Assembly (NCBI GenBank): GCA_017550335.1
Contig: JAFZPM010000002.1
Location: 1-56,323 of the forward strand
From: Paludibacteraceae bacterium
GTDB lineage: Bacteria > Bacteroidota > Bacteroidia > Bacteroidales > Paludibacteraceae
Reading direction: 5' to 3'
Length of the DNA: 56,323 nt
In this document: piece after piece, positions 35,429-44,159 of the stretch
Position numbering within the stretch: position 1 is the stretch's first letter
Layout of the letters: every line of letters begins with the position of its first letter
Translations under genes and position numbers: made by a program
The notes under the pieces: generated by a model
Told to the model about the DNA's origin: nothing
Database searches by the model: none
Seen by the model: only the letters and a program-made list of their open reading frames with translations

Positions 35429-36121
35429 TTAATCGTCATGATGCCATGAACCACCTCCCGAACCATGTCTCTTCTTATAAGTTATGTGGTACGAATAGAG
35501 AAGGATAGCCGTTTTACCATCAGGCATTAGCTCTAATTTGAAATTTCTATAATCATATTTGCGATCAGGCTCTTCCTCCTCCGGTGTCTCTTCCTTTTCG
35601 GCATCTCTTGTCGCATAATCTTCCTCATCCAAAAAGGCCGGATCAATCGTGCTTGAATATCCACGCACAACTGGGAAGAAAAGAACTCTGCCTTTCGTTT
35701 TCGCAGTTCCACTTAGGTCAATCTCTTTGAGTTGGGTGCTGTCGATTGGTTCTTCAAACTCTATAACCCATTTATCGCCATTATCGTTATCATACGTATT
35801 GATACTTTTATACGAATTGACTTTGAATTTTGGCAGAGACAGACTTGAGGCTCCATTTTCTTCTAAGAAATCACGCACGTATGACTCCTGGGTACGTTCT
35901 CGATGGATTCTTTCATTAGTTTTGTCCGAACACGATTTGCAACTTCTGAAAAAGGCAAACGGAAGCACCAAGATTATGAGGAAAAAAATGACCATCTTCT
36001 TTTTTGAAACGTCTTCATGGAACACCTTCTTTAACACGAGTTTGATGATTCCAAACAAAATGGCCAATAGTATGAAATAGGCTATGTAGACGACAATTAT
36101 TACACCCATTAATTCTTCCAT
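35429..36121 (-). CDS. hypothetical membrane protein, 230 residues
   Basis: I do not recognise the family. Two membrane segments at about 6-29 and 43-60 are followed by an outside domain of some 170 residues. It includes SCKSCSDK just after the second segment, a beta-rich middle (KWVIEFEEPIDSTQLKEIDLSG), an acidic EEETPEEEE-like linker and a Gly/His-rich end (GSGGGSWHHDD). An IR (GGGGAA/TTCCCC, 35407-35424) follows the stop and may end transcription. Confidence 0.65.
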   Translation of the reverse strand: MEELMGVIIVVYIAYFILLAILFGIIKLVLKKVFHEDVSKKKMVIFFLIILVLPFAFFRSCKSCSDKTNERIHRERTQESYVRDFLEENGASSLSLPKFKVNSYKSINTYDNDNGDKWVIEFEEPIDSTQLKEIDLSGTAKTKGRVLFFPVVRGYSSTIDPAFLDEEDYATRDAEKEETPEEEEPDRKYDYRNFKLELMPDGKTAILLYSYHITYKKRHGSGGGSWHHDD

Positions 36122-36250
36122 ATGACGTATTGCTATAATTTAAAAATATTCTATTGATCTAATTGTCGCAAAAGTAAATATTAATTTCCATTTTTTTTAT
36201 AACTTTGTATAGTTTACTGAATTTATTTAAAATAAAAACATATTGAATAT

Positions 36251-36976
36251 ATGAAGATCGCAGGTGGAGCATTGGGAGTTGTCTTCTCCCTGGTAACGTC
36301 TCTTATTAAAGGTTTAGGTGCCAAAGCTATTGGCATTATTATCAAAGGATTGTTTATAGGTGTCGTTATTGCATTGGTATTGACACCTCTTATTTTTTCA
36401 TGGGGTGAATTTAGCAAATTGAGGCTGCTCATTTCCATTGTGTTCTTTTTAGCTGCCACTGCCGGGGTTGCCGCTTATTATGTCTTGCATAGGGCTCCTG
36501 AAATTATCGACCCCTCCATCGACCACACGATTGCCTCTAATTACGATTACATCCAAAGCAAGGTAGGTGGTATTTCAGAAAAGGTGGATCCTCCTGTGCT
36601 CTTTAACTCGTCTAAGGAATTCATCTTGGGCAAACTCAGATTCTTATCGCCTTTTTTGTCGGGTTTGACATACGAACAATTCTCAAAATATGCTAATAAA
36701 GCAGCTCAACTGGGAAGTAATGTGTCGGGGGCAGTTAATAATACTTATTCCTACTTTAGCAGTTTGCAGGATAGCAAGGACGATCCTGAGGCTTATTTGA
36801 TCAATTTCCTTTCACCGATCAAATTGTTATATAGGATTCCTATCAACGACATAAAAGGCAAAATCAGGCTGGCGCTTATTATTGTCCCTATTTTGTGCTT
36901 GGGAGTTCGTATATGGATGAATGCTGATCTTGTGAAGGGCTTTATCAACGGAGTCTTGGGCTCAGAGATATTCTGA
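36251..36976 (+). CDS. hypothetical membrane protein, 241 residues
   Basis: I do not recognise this protein. Hydrophobic segments lie at about 5-20, 27-50, 59-80 and 205-222, with a soluble helical loop between. It has no catalytic motif. Divergent from the previous gene, it shares a 130-bp A+T-rich region that should hold both promoters. It ends at a strong terminator. Confidence 0.6.
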   Translation: MKIAGGALGVVFSLVTSLIKGLGAKAIGIIIKGLFIGVVIALVLTPLIFSWGEFSKLRLLISIVFFLAATAGVAAYYVLHRAPEIIDPSIDHTIASNYDYIQSKVGGISEKVDPPVLFNSSKEFILGKLRFLSPFLSGLTYEQFSKYANKAAQLGSNVSGAVNNTYSYFSSLQDSKDDPEAYLINFLSPIKLLYRIPINDIKGKIRLALIIVPILCLGVRIWMNADLVKGFINGVLGSEIF

Positions 36977-36996
36977 TAGTACAATCAACAAACAAA

Positions 36997-37033
36997 GGAA
37001 GGGGGCATCAACACGGAATTGATGCCCCCTTCC
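36997..37033. terminator. bidirectional terminator
   Basis: A perfect 15-bp stem, GGAAGGGGGCATCAA and TTGATGCCCCCTTCC, with a 7-nt loop lies between two converging genes. T-rich sequence follows on the plus strand and a TTTGTTTG-like run on the minus strand. Confidence 0.85.
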
Positions 37034-37091
37034 CATTTTCATACTACATGCCCGCGGATGACCGTCAGGGCATGACACATGCGACATGCGC

Positions 37092-37703
37092 TTAGAAATA
37101 AAAACCGATTCCGACCGTCGGATTCAAACCGATGTCGAATACGAATCCATCCGTGCTGGTAGCATTTGATGCCTCAAGGTTGCTATAACTAAGGCTGAAC
37201 ATGTTCGCAGCCATACAGAAACGTTTCCCTGGCCTGAACTCAAATTGGGCAGGAATAAGGCTGAATCCGAAACCATTCATATCTTCGGTCACAGTCATCC
37301 TAGTGAGTCTGTGCTCGTAAGTGGACTTCGCATGTGTGAAGAAGGCTCCGATCTCAGGTGTAAGATAAAACCTGTCAGCGAGTCTGAAATAATAGGAGAA
37401 CGACGGACCTACGGAAAAAGAACCCGTTTTGTGGTCGAAGTCCGAAACCCTATCCTTCATCTTAGACAACGAGAATTGCACACCCAAACGGACCTTGTTG
37501 GCAGGGAAGACATAAACCCCAGGGCCCAACCCCCAAGTGACGGAAGGGTCTCCTTCTGTTTTAACCCCATCGGTCGTCACATTGTTTTTACTGACATTCA
37601 CACCAACTACCGTTCCAATAAGAACGTCACCCTTCGACTGTGCCCAAAGCGCACTTGAGCTACCCACCAATAAGAGTAGCGTAATGATTAAAAATTTCCT
37701 CAT
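37092..37703 (-). CDS. outer membrane beta-barrel protein
   Basis: A 203-residue porin-like protein. The ATG at 37703 gives a signal peptide (MRKFLIITLLLLVGSSSALWAQ). The mature part has alternating hydrophobic strands (GVQFSLSKM, FSVGPSFSYYFRL, FYLTPEIGAFF, NPTVGIGFYF) and ends in Phe, as usual for outer membrane barrels of eight strands. Function unknown; it may be structural or an adhesin. Confidence 0.8.
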   Translation of the reverse strand: MRKFLIITLLLLVGSSSALWAQSKGDVLIGTVVGVNVSKNNVTTDGVKTEGDPSVTWGLGPGVYVFPANKVRLGVQFSLSKMKDRVSDFDHKTGSFSVGPSFSYYFRLADRFYLTPEIGAFFTHAKSTYEHRLTRMTVTEDMNGFGFSLIPAQFEFRPGKRFCMAANMFSLSYSNLEASNATSTDGFVFDIGLNPTVGIGFYF

Positions 37704-37831
37704 AACTATATCCTTTATGTTTTTAATGACAGACAAAAATAATGCATTTTTTTAAAGCACGTGAATGGAATATGAATTTTATCATTTCATACCACGGAAA
37801 ATTTCACTTGAGGCAAAAGACGATTTAGGAT

Positions 37832-38557
37832 TCAATCGAATATCTCACGTAGCACATCCAGCGTCTTCAACTCCCTGAAGTCCTGCAAATGTATCCTATA
37901 ATAATCGATGATGTAATCCAATAACTCATTCCGCTCCTCCTTCGAGAAGCGGAAGCAGGAAAGGTTCCTATAGTTCATTCGGCAGAGCAGGCGCAGGAAC
38001 TGAGCCTCCCTGTCGGCGACGAACTCCTTGTGGGGAGGGCGTTGGTCGGTGTATTCAGCCTGCCTGAGGTCGAAATAGCGCGCCTCCGCCAAATCACACA
38101 CGTCGGGGCAGAACCCCAGAAGGGAAGAAAGACGCACGAGGAACGCGATATGGAAATTGTAGACCCCGCGCTCCATCCCGTTCAGGCATAGCACAGACTC
38201 TTTGAGGAAACGGAAAAGGAGCTTGTCCGACTCGTTGGTGCGCAAGACGTTCGTCAACATCTCCGCCAAGAAGAAGAGGATACTGCTCTTATAGGGGTTG
38301 GACATGGCGTCGATCAAGGGATGCAGGCACTTCAGCTCCTTGACCACGTTCAGTTCCTGCCCGTTCTTGAGGGTCGCCTCCACGGAGAGCAGGGAAAGGG
38401 GTTGGAGCATGGAGAAACACTTGCCGCCCCGTTTACTACCCGCCCCGTAGAGCAGGAAGGAGGCTCTACCCAACTCCTCCGTATAGAGTGTGAGCAGGGC
38501 TGCGTTGTCCCTCACCTTCTTATGGCTTAAAACGATGGCATCCGTCTTGACGAACAT
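37832..38557 (-). CDS. recO: DNA repair protein RecO
   Basis: RecO helps load RecA onto gapped DNA with RecR. It has 241 residues with the N-terminal OB fold (TDAIVLSHKKVRDNAALLTLYTEELGRASFLLYGAGSKRG in pattern), a helical middle, and Cys residues at FCPDVC that are vestiges of a zinc site. The C-terminal RKELLDYIIDYYRIHL-like segment is normal in Bacteroidetes. The next gene upstream ends 16 bp before it. Confidence 0.9.
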   Translation of the reverse strand: MFVKTDAIVLSHKKVRDNAALLTLYTEELGRASFLLYGAGSKRGGKCFSMLQPLSLLSVEATLKNGQELNVVKELKCLHPLIDAMSNPYKSSILFFLAEMLTNVLRTNESDKLLFRFLKESVLCLNGMERGVYNFHIAFLVRLSSLLGFCPDVCDLAEARYFDLRQAEYTDQRPPHKEFVADREAQFLRLLCRMNYRNLSCFRFSKEERNELLDYIIDYYRIHLQDFRELKTLDVLREIFD

Positions 38558-38573
38558 GACCGACCCTCCTATT

Positions 38574-39305
38574 CTATTGAATCACAGTGATATGGAAGCA
38601 GAACTGACCATTCTCCTTGATGACGAGGAACCTGTTTTCGTTCCTCATCTCGCTCACCGTCTTGGTGAGTATGTTTTGGATATGCTTGTAGCTATACGCA
38701 CGTCTGTTCGAGTTGCGGAGGAACTCCCAGTAAGAGATGTCGAAAGATGCGCCGTAGAGGTGGCTGGTGGTATCCCTTGTGGCGTTCTTGTTCCCCTTCC
38801 TCAGTTTCCTTTGGCTCTCCTCCGTACGCAAGGCGGAGGTCAGATAGAGCGAATACGCGGGTTGTTTCTTCTCCTTCAGCTTCTGCTGGAAACGATCGCA
38901 AAGCTCGTTCAGCACCTTGAAGGCCTCGGGTGTCAGGTACGGGTAGGAGTATTTGGCCGTTTTCTTCACGTAGTAGGTGGAATCCGGCACATAGACCAAT
39001 GCGCCACACTCCAGCAAGGAATCCCTCTCGGCGAGGAAGTCCGCATTCTTTCTATACGGGGGATTGAGCCCCATCTCCTTGCCCGCCGCGATGTGCATCT
39101 TATTCGGGTCGCGCAGGAAGCGGCTCTTCTTGAGGGAATAGATTTGGCTCCAACGACGCTTCGGGCGGTATTTCCCGTCCGGTTCGCTCAGCGGCTCGTC
39201 CGGCACGAGCTCCGTATCAGCGGACACGCTACCGAAAAAGAAGTCGCATCCCCCCAGGAATAGGGGAAAGAACGAAAGCAGCAATATGTATCGTAAGAGC
39301 CTCAT
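38574..39305 (-). CDS. DUF5715 lipoprotein, D,D-peptidase-like
   Basis: A 243-residue lipoprotein (lipobox LFLGGCD). It contains SALRTEESQRKLRK, TTSHLYGASFDISY and GQFCFHITV, which follow the pattern of M15/VanY-type zinc D,D-peptidases (SxHxxGxxxD, then a His). This suggests a role in cell-wall peptide trimming; the enzyme activity is an inference. It lies upstream of recO in the same direction. Confidence 0.8.
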   Translation of the reverse strand: MRLLRYILLLSFFPLFLGGCDFFFGSVSADTELVPDEPLSEPDGKYRPKRRWSQIYSLKKSRFLRDPNKMHIAAGKEMGLNPPYRKNADFLAERDSLLECGALVYVPDSTYYVKKTAKYSYPYLTPEAFKVLNELCDRFQQKLKEKKQPAYSLYLTSALRTEESQRKLRKGNKNATRDTTSHLYGASFDISYWEFLRNSNRRAYSYKHIQNILTKTVSEMRNENRFLVIKENGQFCFHITVIQ

Positions 39306-39307
39306 CC

Positions 39308-39700
39308 TTAATCTTTTCTGAACATTTTAGCCTGATAGGAGGCGACCAACGCGCCCTCCTCGTTCCTGATCTCCGCCACGTAGATGGCAATCGTACGTTT
39401 GAGGGAGATCTCTTTCGCCTCCACGGTGAGGACACCGGAGGAGACCGCCTTTATGTAGTCGATATGGCCGTCCAACGAGACCGCCGTCTTCCCGCGGGAA
39501 TTCGCAGCGGCGGCCACGACATAGTCCGCCAAAGTATAGAGCGCTCCGCCCTGCACGGAGCCGACGCCGTTCAGATGGAAATCCTGGATCACCATCCTAC
39601 CCGTCGCACGGCCTTCCGAGGCACTCAACAGCTCCACGCCGATGTATTGCACAAATTTATCATTCTTCAGCGCGGACAATGCGCCTTCCGTATAATCCAT
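39308..39700 (-). CDS. PaaI-type hotdog thioesterase
   Basis: A 130-residue acyl-CoA thioesterase-like protein. The ATG at 39700 (MDYTEGALSAL) gives the usual family length; a longer frame starts without support. HLNGVGSVQGGALYTLADYVVAAAANS is the hotdog active-site helix, where Asn/Gly/Asp positions match PaaI. The substrate is unknown. Stop and the following lipoprotein gene are 2 bp apart, so they are co-transcribed. Confidence 0.85.
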   Translation of the reverse strand: MDYTEGALSALKNDKFVQYIGVELLSASEGRATGRMVIQDFHLNGVGSVQGGALYTLADYVVAAAANSRGKTAVSLDGHIDYIKAVSSGVLTVEAKEISLKRTIAIYVAEIRNEEGALVASYQAKMFRKD

Positions 39701-39826
39701 AAATAAAGTATTTAGTGGGTTTCGTAAAATAATCCTCTCTCCAACGGAAAGGAAGGAGCCCATTCCGGGTTCCGGGACCGTTCCGCAAAAACCGGCCGAC
39801 AAGCCGGCAACCACGTGTTCGTCACA

Positions 39827-40945
39827 CTAAATCCCCTTCGAGTAGCAACGGCGGCGGATGTAAGGCTCCTGGTCGTAATTACGCCAGATGCGCACCGCAT
39901 TGGTGTTGCTTTCCAACTGAGGGTTCGTGATGGCATATTTGAATCCGTTGTCGATATATGCCTGGGTCATCTTCGTATAGTACAACGCATGGATACCACG
40001 TTTCTGCCAATCCGGATGCACACCGTTCAGGTACAAGTCGATGGTGTCATTCGCATGCAACGCCTTGAGGATGTGGACGAAGCCGAACGGCAGCACCTTT
40101 CCCTTCGCCTTCTGGAACGCCCTGGACAAAGTCGGCATGCTCACGCCGAAAGCCACCACGTCGTCATGCTCATCCAGCACGAAGCAGACATATTTAGGGT
40201 CGACGAAACTGAAATAAGTCTTGATCAGCGACTCGATCTCCTTGTCCGAAAGCGTCGCATAGCCGTACAAATCCTTGAAAGCCTCGTTCAGCACATGGAA
40301 CATGGCCTTCCCGTATTTCTTCAGGTCCTTCTTCTTATCGAAGAAGACCGCCCTCACGTTGTAGCGTCTGGCGATACCCTCACTGACAGCCTTCACCTTT
40401 TCCGGGATGTCCGCCACCTTGATGCGGTACTGCACCCAATCCTCGTCCTTGTTGAAGCCCAACTGCTCCAGCATGGTGGGATAATAAGGGTAATTGTATA
40501 TATTGGCGATGGTCGGCATCTTGTCGAACCCGTCGACCAGGAGGCCTTCCTTATCCATGTCATTAAAACCGAGGGGGCCCTGGATCATCTTCATGCCCTT
40601 GGAGAGGCCCCATTCGATGACCTGATCGATCAGGGCGCGGAGCACATCGATGTCCTCGATGAAGTCCAGCCAGCCGAAGCGGACCTTGTCGCCCCACTTC
40701 TCGTTAGCGACCCTATTGATGATGCCGGCCACTCTACCCGCCAGCACACCATCCTTGTAAGCCAGCCAGTACTCCGCCTCGCAATGGTCAAAGGCGGGGT
40801 TCACATCGCGTCTCAGCACGTTCATCTCGTCGAATTCCAAAGGAGGCACCCAATATGCATTGCCTTTGTACAACGTTTCCGGGAAACGGATGAAGGTCTT
40901 CAGATCCTTCTTGCTCTCGACTTTTTTTATTTCAATCTTTGACAT
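39827..40945 (-). CDS. GNAT-family N-acetyltransferase-like protein
   Basis: A 372-residue protein of a GNAT-related family found in Bacteroidetes. It opens with SKKDLKTFIRFPETLYKGNAYWVPPLEFDEM and has AEYWLAYKDGVLAGRVAGIIN, IQGPLGFNDMDKEGLLVDGF and a C-terminal acetyltransferase-type HPDWQKRGIHALYY. The C-terminal motif (QxxGxxxxLY) is the acetyl-CoA site. The substrate is unknown. The thioesterase gene follows after about 126 bp. Confidence 0.8.
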   Translation of the reverse strand: MSKIEIKKVESKKDLKTFIRFPETLYKGNAYWVPPLEFDEMNVLRRDVNPAFDHCEAEYWLAYKDGVLAGRVAGIINRVANEKWGDKVRFGWLDFIEDIDVLRALIDQVIEWGLSKGMKMIQGPLGFNDMDKEGLLVDGFDKMPTIANIYNYPYYPTMLEQLGFNKDEDWVQYRIKVADIPEKVKAVSEGIARRYNVRAVFFDKKKDLKKYGKAMFHVLNEAFKDLYGYATLSDKEIESLIKTYFSFVDPKYVCFVLDEHDDVVAFGVSMPTLSRAFQKAKGKVLPFGFVHILKALHANDTIDLYLNGVHPDWQKRGIHALYYTKMTQAYIDNGFKYAITNPQLESNTNAVRIWRNYDQEPYIRRRCYSKGI

Positions 40946-41381
40946 ACATTGACCTATTCACATTCGCGAATTTACTCTTTTTTTTATTCCTTGTATACTT
41001 AAAAGGGTATATTTGTCCTCAAACCGCAAAATCACGGAAGGGAAAACCAGGGGGAAAACCACAGGATGGGAAGGCGGAATCCCAGCGGGGGAAAGGCCAT
41101 CCGGGCAGGGAAGAGACCTGCGGCAACCCCTTAGACGGACCCCATAAAATTCCAGGATCCACCTTATATTTAAAGACAGGGATTTTCATCGGCCGCCTTG
41201 GCAATACCCTCCCGAAGGCACGTCAGGGCATTGCCGAATCAGAGGATTGGGCGACAAAAAAGAGCGGTTGGAACATTACGAAGAAAAAAATAACGTTATC
41301 TTTTTTTTAATCGGTGAAAATGAGTATATTTGCAGACCGAAAATTAAGATTAAGTACGTTATTATAAACAAAGTATTTGAG
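40946..41381. other. possible long HU leader or non-coding RNA
   Basis: No gene is seen in these 436 bp. TATATTTG at 41008-41015 (plus strand) could start a transcript that runs to HU. The region is G-rich with several inverted repeats, including GGCAATACCCT (41200-41210) / AGGGCATTGCC (41225-41235), 11 bp with one mismatch. A second -7 element lies at 41325-41332. Confidence 0.45.
41301..41332 (+). promoter_or_regulatory. promoter of the HU gene
   Basis: TATATTTG at 41325-41332, with a TTTT stretch about 20 bp upstream in place of TTTG, lies 49 bp before the HU start codon. Confidence 0.5.
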
Positions 41382-41684
41382 ATGACTAAAGCAGATATCG
41401 TTAACGAGATTTCAAGGACAACAGGAATTGAAAGAGAAGATGTTTTGAAAGTGGTGGAATCTTTCATGCGCGAGGTGAAGAGATCCCTATCCAAGAGTGA
41501 GGATGTATATTTGAGAGGGTTCGGCTCTTTCATCGTGAAAGCCAGAGCTGAGAAGACGGCTAGAAACATCTCGAAGAAGACTTCCATCATCATCCCAGCG
41601 CACAATATCCCGGCATTCAAGCCAGCCAAGACCTTCATGAACGATGTGAAGAAGACCGCAGTTAAGGACGGAAAGAAAAAATAA
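41382..41684 (+). CDS. HU-family DNA-binding protein
   Basis: A 100-residue histone-like protein. The ATG at 41382 (MTKADIVNEISRTTGIEREDV) gives the classic start; longer frames are rejected. It has YLRGFGSFIVKARAEKTARNI, the HU/IHF beta-arm with RNISKKTSIIIPAHNIPAFKPAK. The tail is Lys-rich. It compacts or bends DNA. The 29-residue basic protein and RNase G/E follow in the same direction. Confidence 0.95.
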   Translation: MTKADIVNEISRTTGIEREDVLKVVESFMREVKRSLSKSEDVYLRGFGSFIVKARAEKTARNISKKTSIIIPAHNIPAFKPAKTFMNDVKKTAVKDGKKK

Positions 41685-41716
41685 TCATAAAATTAATAAT
41701 TTAAATTTTAACAATT

Positions 41717-41806
41717 ATGCCAAGCGGAAAGAAGAGAAAGAGACATAAAATGTCTACTCACAAACGCAAGAAAAGACTGAAGAAGAATCGTCATAAGAAG
41801 AAATAA
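41717..41806 (+). CDS. 29-residue basic protein, AURKAIP1/COX24-like
   Basis: A very small, extremely basic protein starting MPSGKKRKRHKMSTHKRK and ending in KKNRHKKK; over two thirds of its residues are Lys, Arg or His. Its pattern matches the AURKAIP1/COX24-type (DUF1713) small proteins seen in Bacteroidetes, related to mitochondrial mS38 and probably bound to the ribosome. That role comes from family knowledge, not this sequence. The gene lies 32 bp after HU and before a hairpin that precedes RNase G/E. Confidence 0.85.
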   Translation: MPSGKKRKRHKMSTHKRKKRLKKNRHKKK

Positions 41807-41831
41807 CGGTCTTTAGTTGCGAAAAGAGACG

Positions 41832-41871
41832 AAAGAACAAACTTGAGGAAGTACTTGAGTTTGTTCTTTTT
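41832..41871 (+). terminator. hairpin with U-run before the RNase G/E gene
   Basis: AAAGAACAAACT (41832-41843) and AGTTTGTTCTTT (41858-41869) form a perfect 12-bp stem with a 14-nt loop and a short U-run. It ends 23 bp before the start codon of RNase G/E, so it may limit read-through from HU or serve as a regulatory target of the RNase. Confidence 0.75.
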
Positions 41872-41893
41872 ATATTTAAAAAAATTTTATGTT

Positions 41894-43492
41894 ATGAGTA
41901 GCGAATTAGTAATTGATGTTCAAGCATCGGAGATATCCATCGCACAACTGGACGACAAGAAGCTGGTTGAGGTGAACAAGGATAGGCGGGACAGCAAATT
42001 CTCCGTCGGCGACATATACCTCGCCAAGGTGAAGAAACTGATGCCGGGACTCAATGCGGCATTCGTTGACGTGGGCTACGAGAAGGGAGCATTCCTCCAC
42101 TACCAAGACCTAGGGCCTCATTTCCTGACACTGAACTCGTTCATGAAGGATGCCCTGAGCGGGAAGAAGAAGGGACTCACCCTCTCTCGTTATCAAATCC
42201 AGAAGGAAATCCAGAAGGGCGGACAGATCACGGACCTGCTCACACCGGGGCAGGAGGTGCTCGTGCAGATCGCCAAGGAACCGATTTCCACGAAAGGACC
42301 TAGGCTGACGGCGGAGATCTCCATCGCAGGCAGGTTTCTGGTGCTTATCCCAGGAGCGGACAAAGTGTTCGTCTCCCAAAAAATCAAATCGAACGAAGAG
42401 CGGAACCGTATCAAGCAGATCGTCAGGAGCGTGAAGCCCAAGAACTTCGGTGTCATCGTGCGCACCGTGGCGGAGGGGAAGTCGGTGGACGACGTGAACG
42501 CGGAGATACAGACGCTCGTGCAACGCTGGGAAGCCAGCGTGGCGAAGATGAGCAGCGAAGGCAAACTGCCTAAACTGATCCACGAGGAGTTCGGGCGCAC
42601 CGTCGCCATCCTCCGCGACATCTTCAACCCTTCGTTCGAAAGCATTCACGTGAACGACAAGGTTGTCTACAACGAGGTGCTGGAGTATGTGAGCGAAATA
42701 GCTCCGGAGAAAAGGAACATCGTCAAGCTCTACACGGGCGACACCCCTATCTTCGACCATTTCTCCGTCACCAAGCAACTGAAGTCGCTCTTCGGAAGGA
42801 TCGTCTCCTTCAAGAACGGGGCTTACCTCATCATCGAGAAGACCGAAGCGATGCACGTCGTGGACGTCAACAGCGGCAACAAGTCCAAGGCCGGCAACGA
42901 CCAAGAGGCGAACGCCATCGAGGTGAACCTGGCGGCGGCCGATGAACTGGCCAGACAACTGAGGCTGCGCGACCTAGGCGGCATCATCGTGGTCGACTTC
43001 ATCGACATGACCAAAGCGGAGAACCGCCAAGCCCTTTATGACAGGATGAAGGCGAACATGCAGAACGACCGAGCAAGACACAACATCTTGCAACTCAGCA
43101 AGTTCGGCCTGATGCAAATCACACGTCAACGAGTGCGTCCTGAGATGCACATCAACACGGAGGAAGTTTGTCCGACGTGCATGGGAAAAGGTGTTTCCCA
43201 ACCCTCTATCTTATTCGTGGACACATTGGAGAGTAAGATAGACTATCTTGTAAACATGTTACAAGTAAAGAGTTTTAAACTTTATGTCCACCCTTACGTG
43301 GCGGCTTACATCAACAAGGGACTCCCATTCTTCACGCTGAAGTCCAAATGGAGCCGGAAGTACCATTGCTCCTTCAAGTTGATCCCGTCCCAAAACTATG
43401 CGTTCCTTCAGTATCAGTTCTACGACGAGAAAGGCAACGAGGTGGACTTGACAGAAGAGTCTGAAACGATTCACGAGAGCGAAGAGGATTAA
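41894..43492 (+). CDS. rng: ribonuclease E/G family protein
   Basis: An endoribonuclease for rRNA and mRNA processing, 532 residues. The ATG at 41894 (MSSELVIDVQASEISIAQL) is preferred; an earlier GTG or TTG lies inside the hairpin. The S1-like domain is at 35-130 with an insert, followed by the catalytic metal site seen in VVDVNSGNKS (first Asp) and IIVVDFIDM (second Asp). The zinc link motif CPTCMGKG is present. No long C-terminal scaffold is found, so RNase G-type. It follows the 29-residue protein gene. Confidence 0.95.
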   Translation: MSSELVIDVQASEISIAQLDDKKLVEVNKDRRDSKFSVGDIYLAKVKKLMPGLNAAFVDVGYEKGAFLHYQDLGPHFLTLNSFMKDALSGKKKGLTLSRYQIQKEIQKGGQITDLLTPGQEVLVQIAKEPISTKGPRLTAEISIAGRFLVLIPGADKVFVSQKIKSNEERNRIKQIVRSVKPKNFGVIVRTVAEGKSVDDVNAEIQTLVQRWEASVAKMSSEGKLPKLIHEEFGRTVAILRDIFNPSFESIHVNDKVVYNEVLEYVSEIAPEKRNIVKLYTGDTPIFDHFSVTKQLKSLFGRIVSFKNGAYLIIEKTEAMHVVDVNSGNKSKAGNDQEANAIEVNLAAADELARQLRLRDLGGIIVVDFIDMTKAENRQALYDRMKANMQNDRARHNILQLSKFGLMQITRQRVRPEMHINTEEVCPTCMGKGVSQPSILFVDTLESKIDYLVNMLQVKSFKLYVHPYVAAYINKGLPFFTLKSKWSRKYHCSFKLIPSQNYAFLQYQFYDEKGNEVDLTEESETIHESEED

Positions 43493-43529
43493 CTTCGCCT
43501 TCCCGGGGTCGCAGCTCCGAAAGAACATC

Positions 43530-43568
43530 GGGCGGCGCCGTCACATCCGTGACCGCGCCGCCCTTTTT
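43530..43568 (+). terminator. terminator of the RNase G/E gene
   Basis: GGGCGGCGC plus CGTCAC (43530-43544) pairs with 43549-43563 in a 15-bp stem with one mismatch and a 4-nt loop, followed by TTTTT. Confidence 0.9.
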
Positions 43569-43709
43569 GTCAGGGGAAGCCGGAAGTTCCGAGGAAACCG
43601 CAGGACACACCCCTGACGGGACACACCCCAACGACGCCCTCTTCGCCCCGCCTCCGCCCCGCCTAAATAAAATTTACGCAAGAAAGATGACCAAATCGAC
43701 CCTAAAAGA

Positions 43710-43739
43710 TTTGTCGTACGAAATAAATCGTTATATTTG
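43710..43739 (+). promoter_or_regulatory. promoter of the dispanin genes
   Basis: TTTG at 43710-43713 and TATATTTG at 43732-43739 are 18 bp apart. The transcript would have a leader of about 95 nt. Confidence 0.6.
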
Positions 43740-43841
43740 CATTGAATTCATAATGCATGATAAACGCAAGTATGATGGAACGGAAATAGTAAATTAAAAC
43801 AAATAGGATATCAAATCATTAACAATTAAATTTTTACAGAT

Positions 43842-44108
43842 ATGGAAAACAGTTGTCCAAAGAATTATTTAGTTCAATCAATCTTAGTAACAATCTTCTG
43901 CTGCCTCCCTTTGGGAATCGTAGGTATCGTTAAGGCAGCGAAAGTAAACGGACTCTACGCACAAGGTTTGTACGAAGAAGCGGTACAGGCTAGCAACGAC
44001 GCCAAGAAATTCTGCAAAATCGGTTTGATTTTGGGTCTTGTAGGTTTAGTGCTGTACGCAGTGTATATGTTCGTCATAATCGGAGCTGCCACAAGCGGAC
44101 AACTCTAA
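43842..44108 (+). CDS. CD225/dispanin-family membrane protein 1
   Basis: An 88-residue membrane protein of the dispanin family, the group that includes animal IFITM proteins. The first segment has SILVTIFCCLPLGIVGIVKAAKV (hydrophobic with a double Cys), a short amphipathic loop (YEEAVQASNDAKKFCKIG), and a second membrane segment to the end. Function in bacteria is unknown. A close paralogue follows after 51 bp. Confidence 0.88.
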   Translation: MENSCPKNYLVQSILVTIFCCLPLGIVGIVKAAKVNGLYAQGLYEEAVQASNDAKKFCKIGLILGLVGLVLYAVYMFVIIGAATSGQL

Positions 44109-44159
44109 TAAGAGAAGAAACCATTCAATCATTGATCCAATTTTAGCATTTGTATTGGT

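Larger units (their letters stand above)
43493..43841. other. intergenic region after RNase G/E
   Basis: No gene is supported. The first part holds the terminator at 43530-43568, then GC-rich sequence, then A+T-rich sequence with a promoter at 43710-43739. Confidence 0.7.

Noticed and set aside
43549..43797. Frame after the RNase G/E gene
   Set aside because: Starts within the terminator stem and spans the dispanin promoter; proline-rich shadow without family features.
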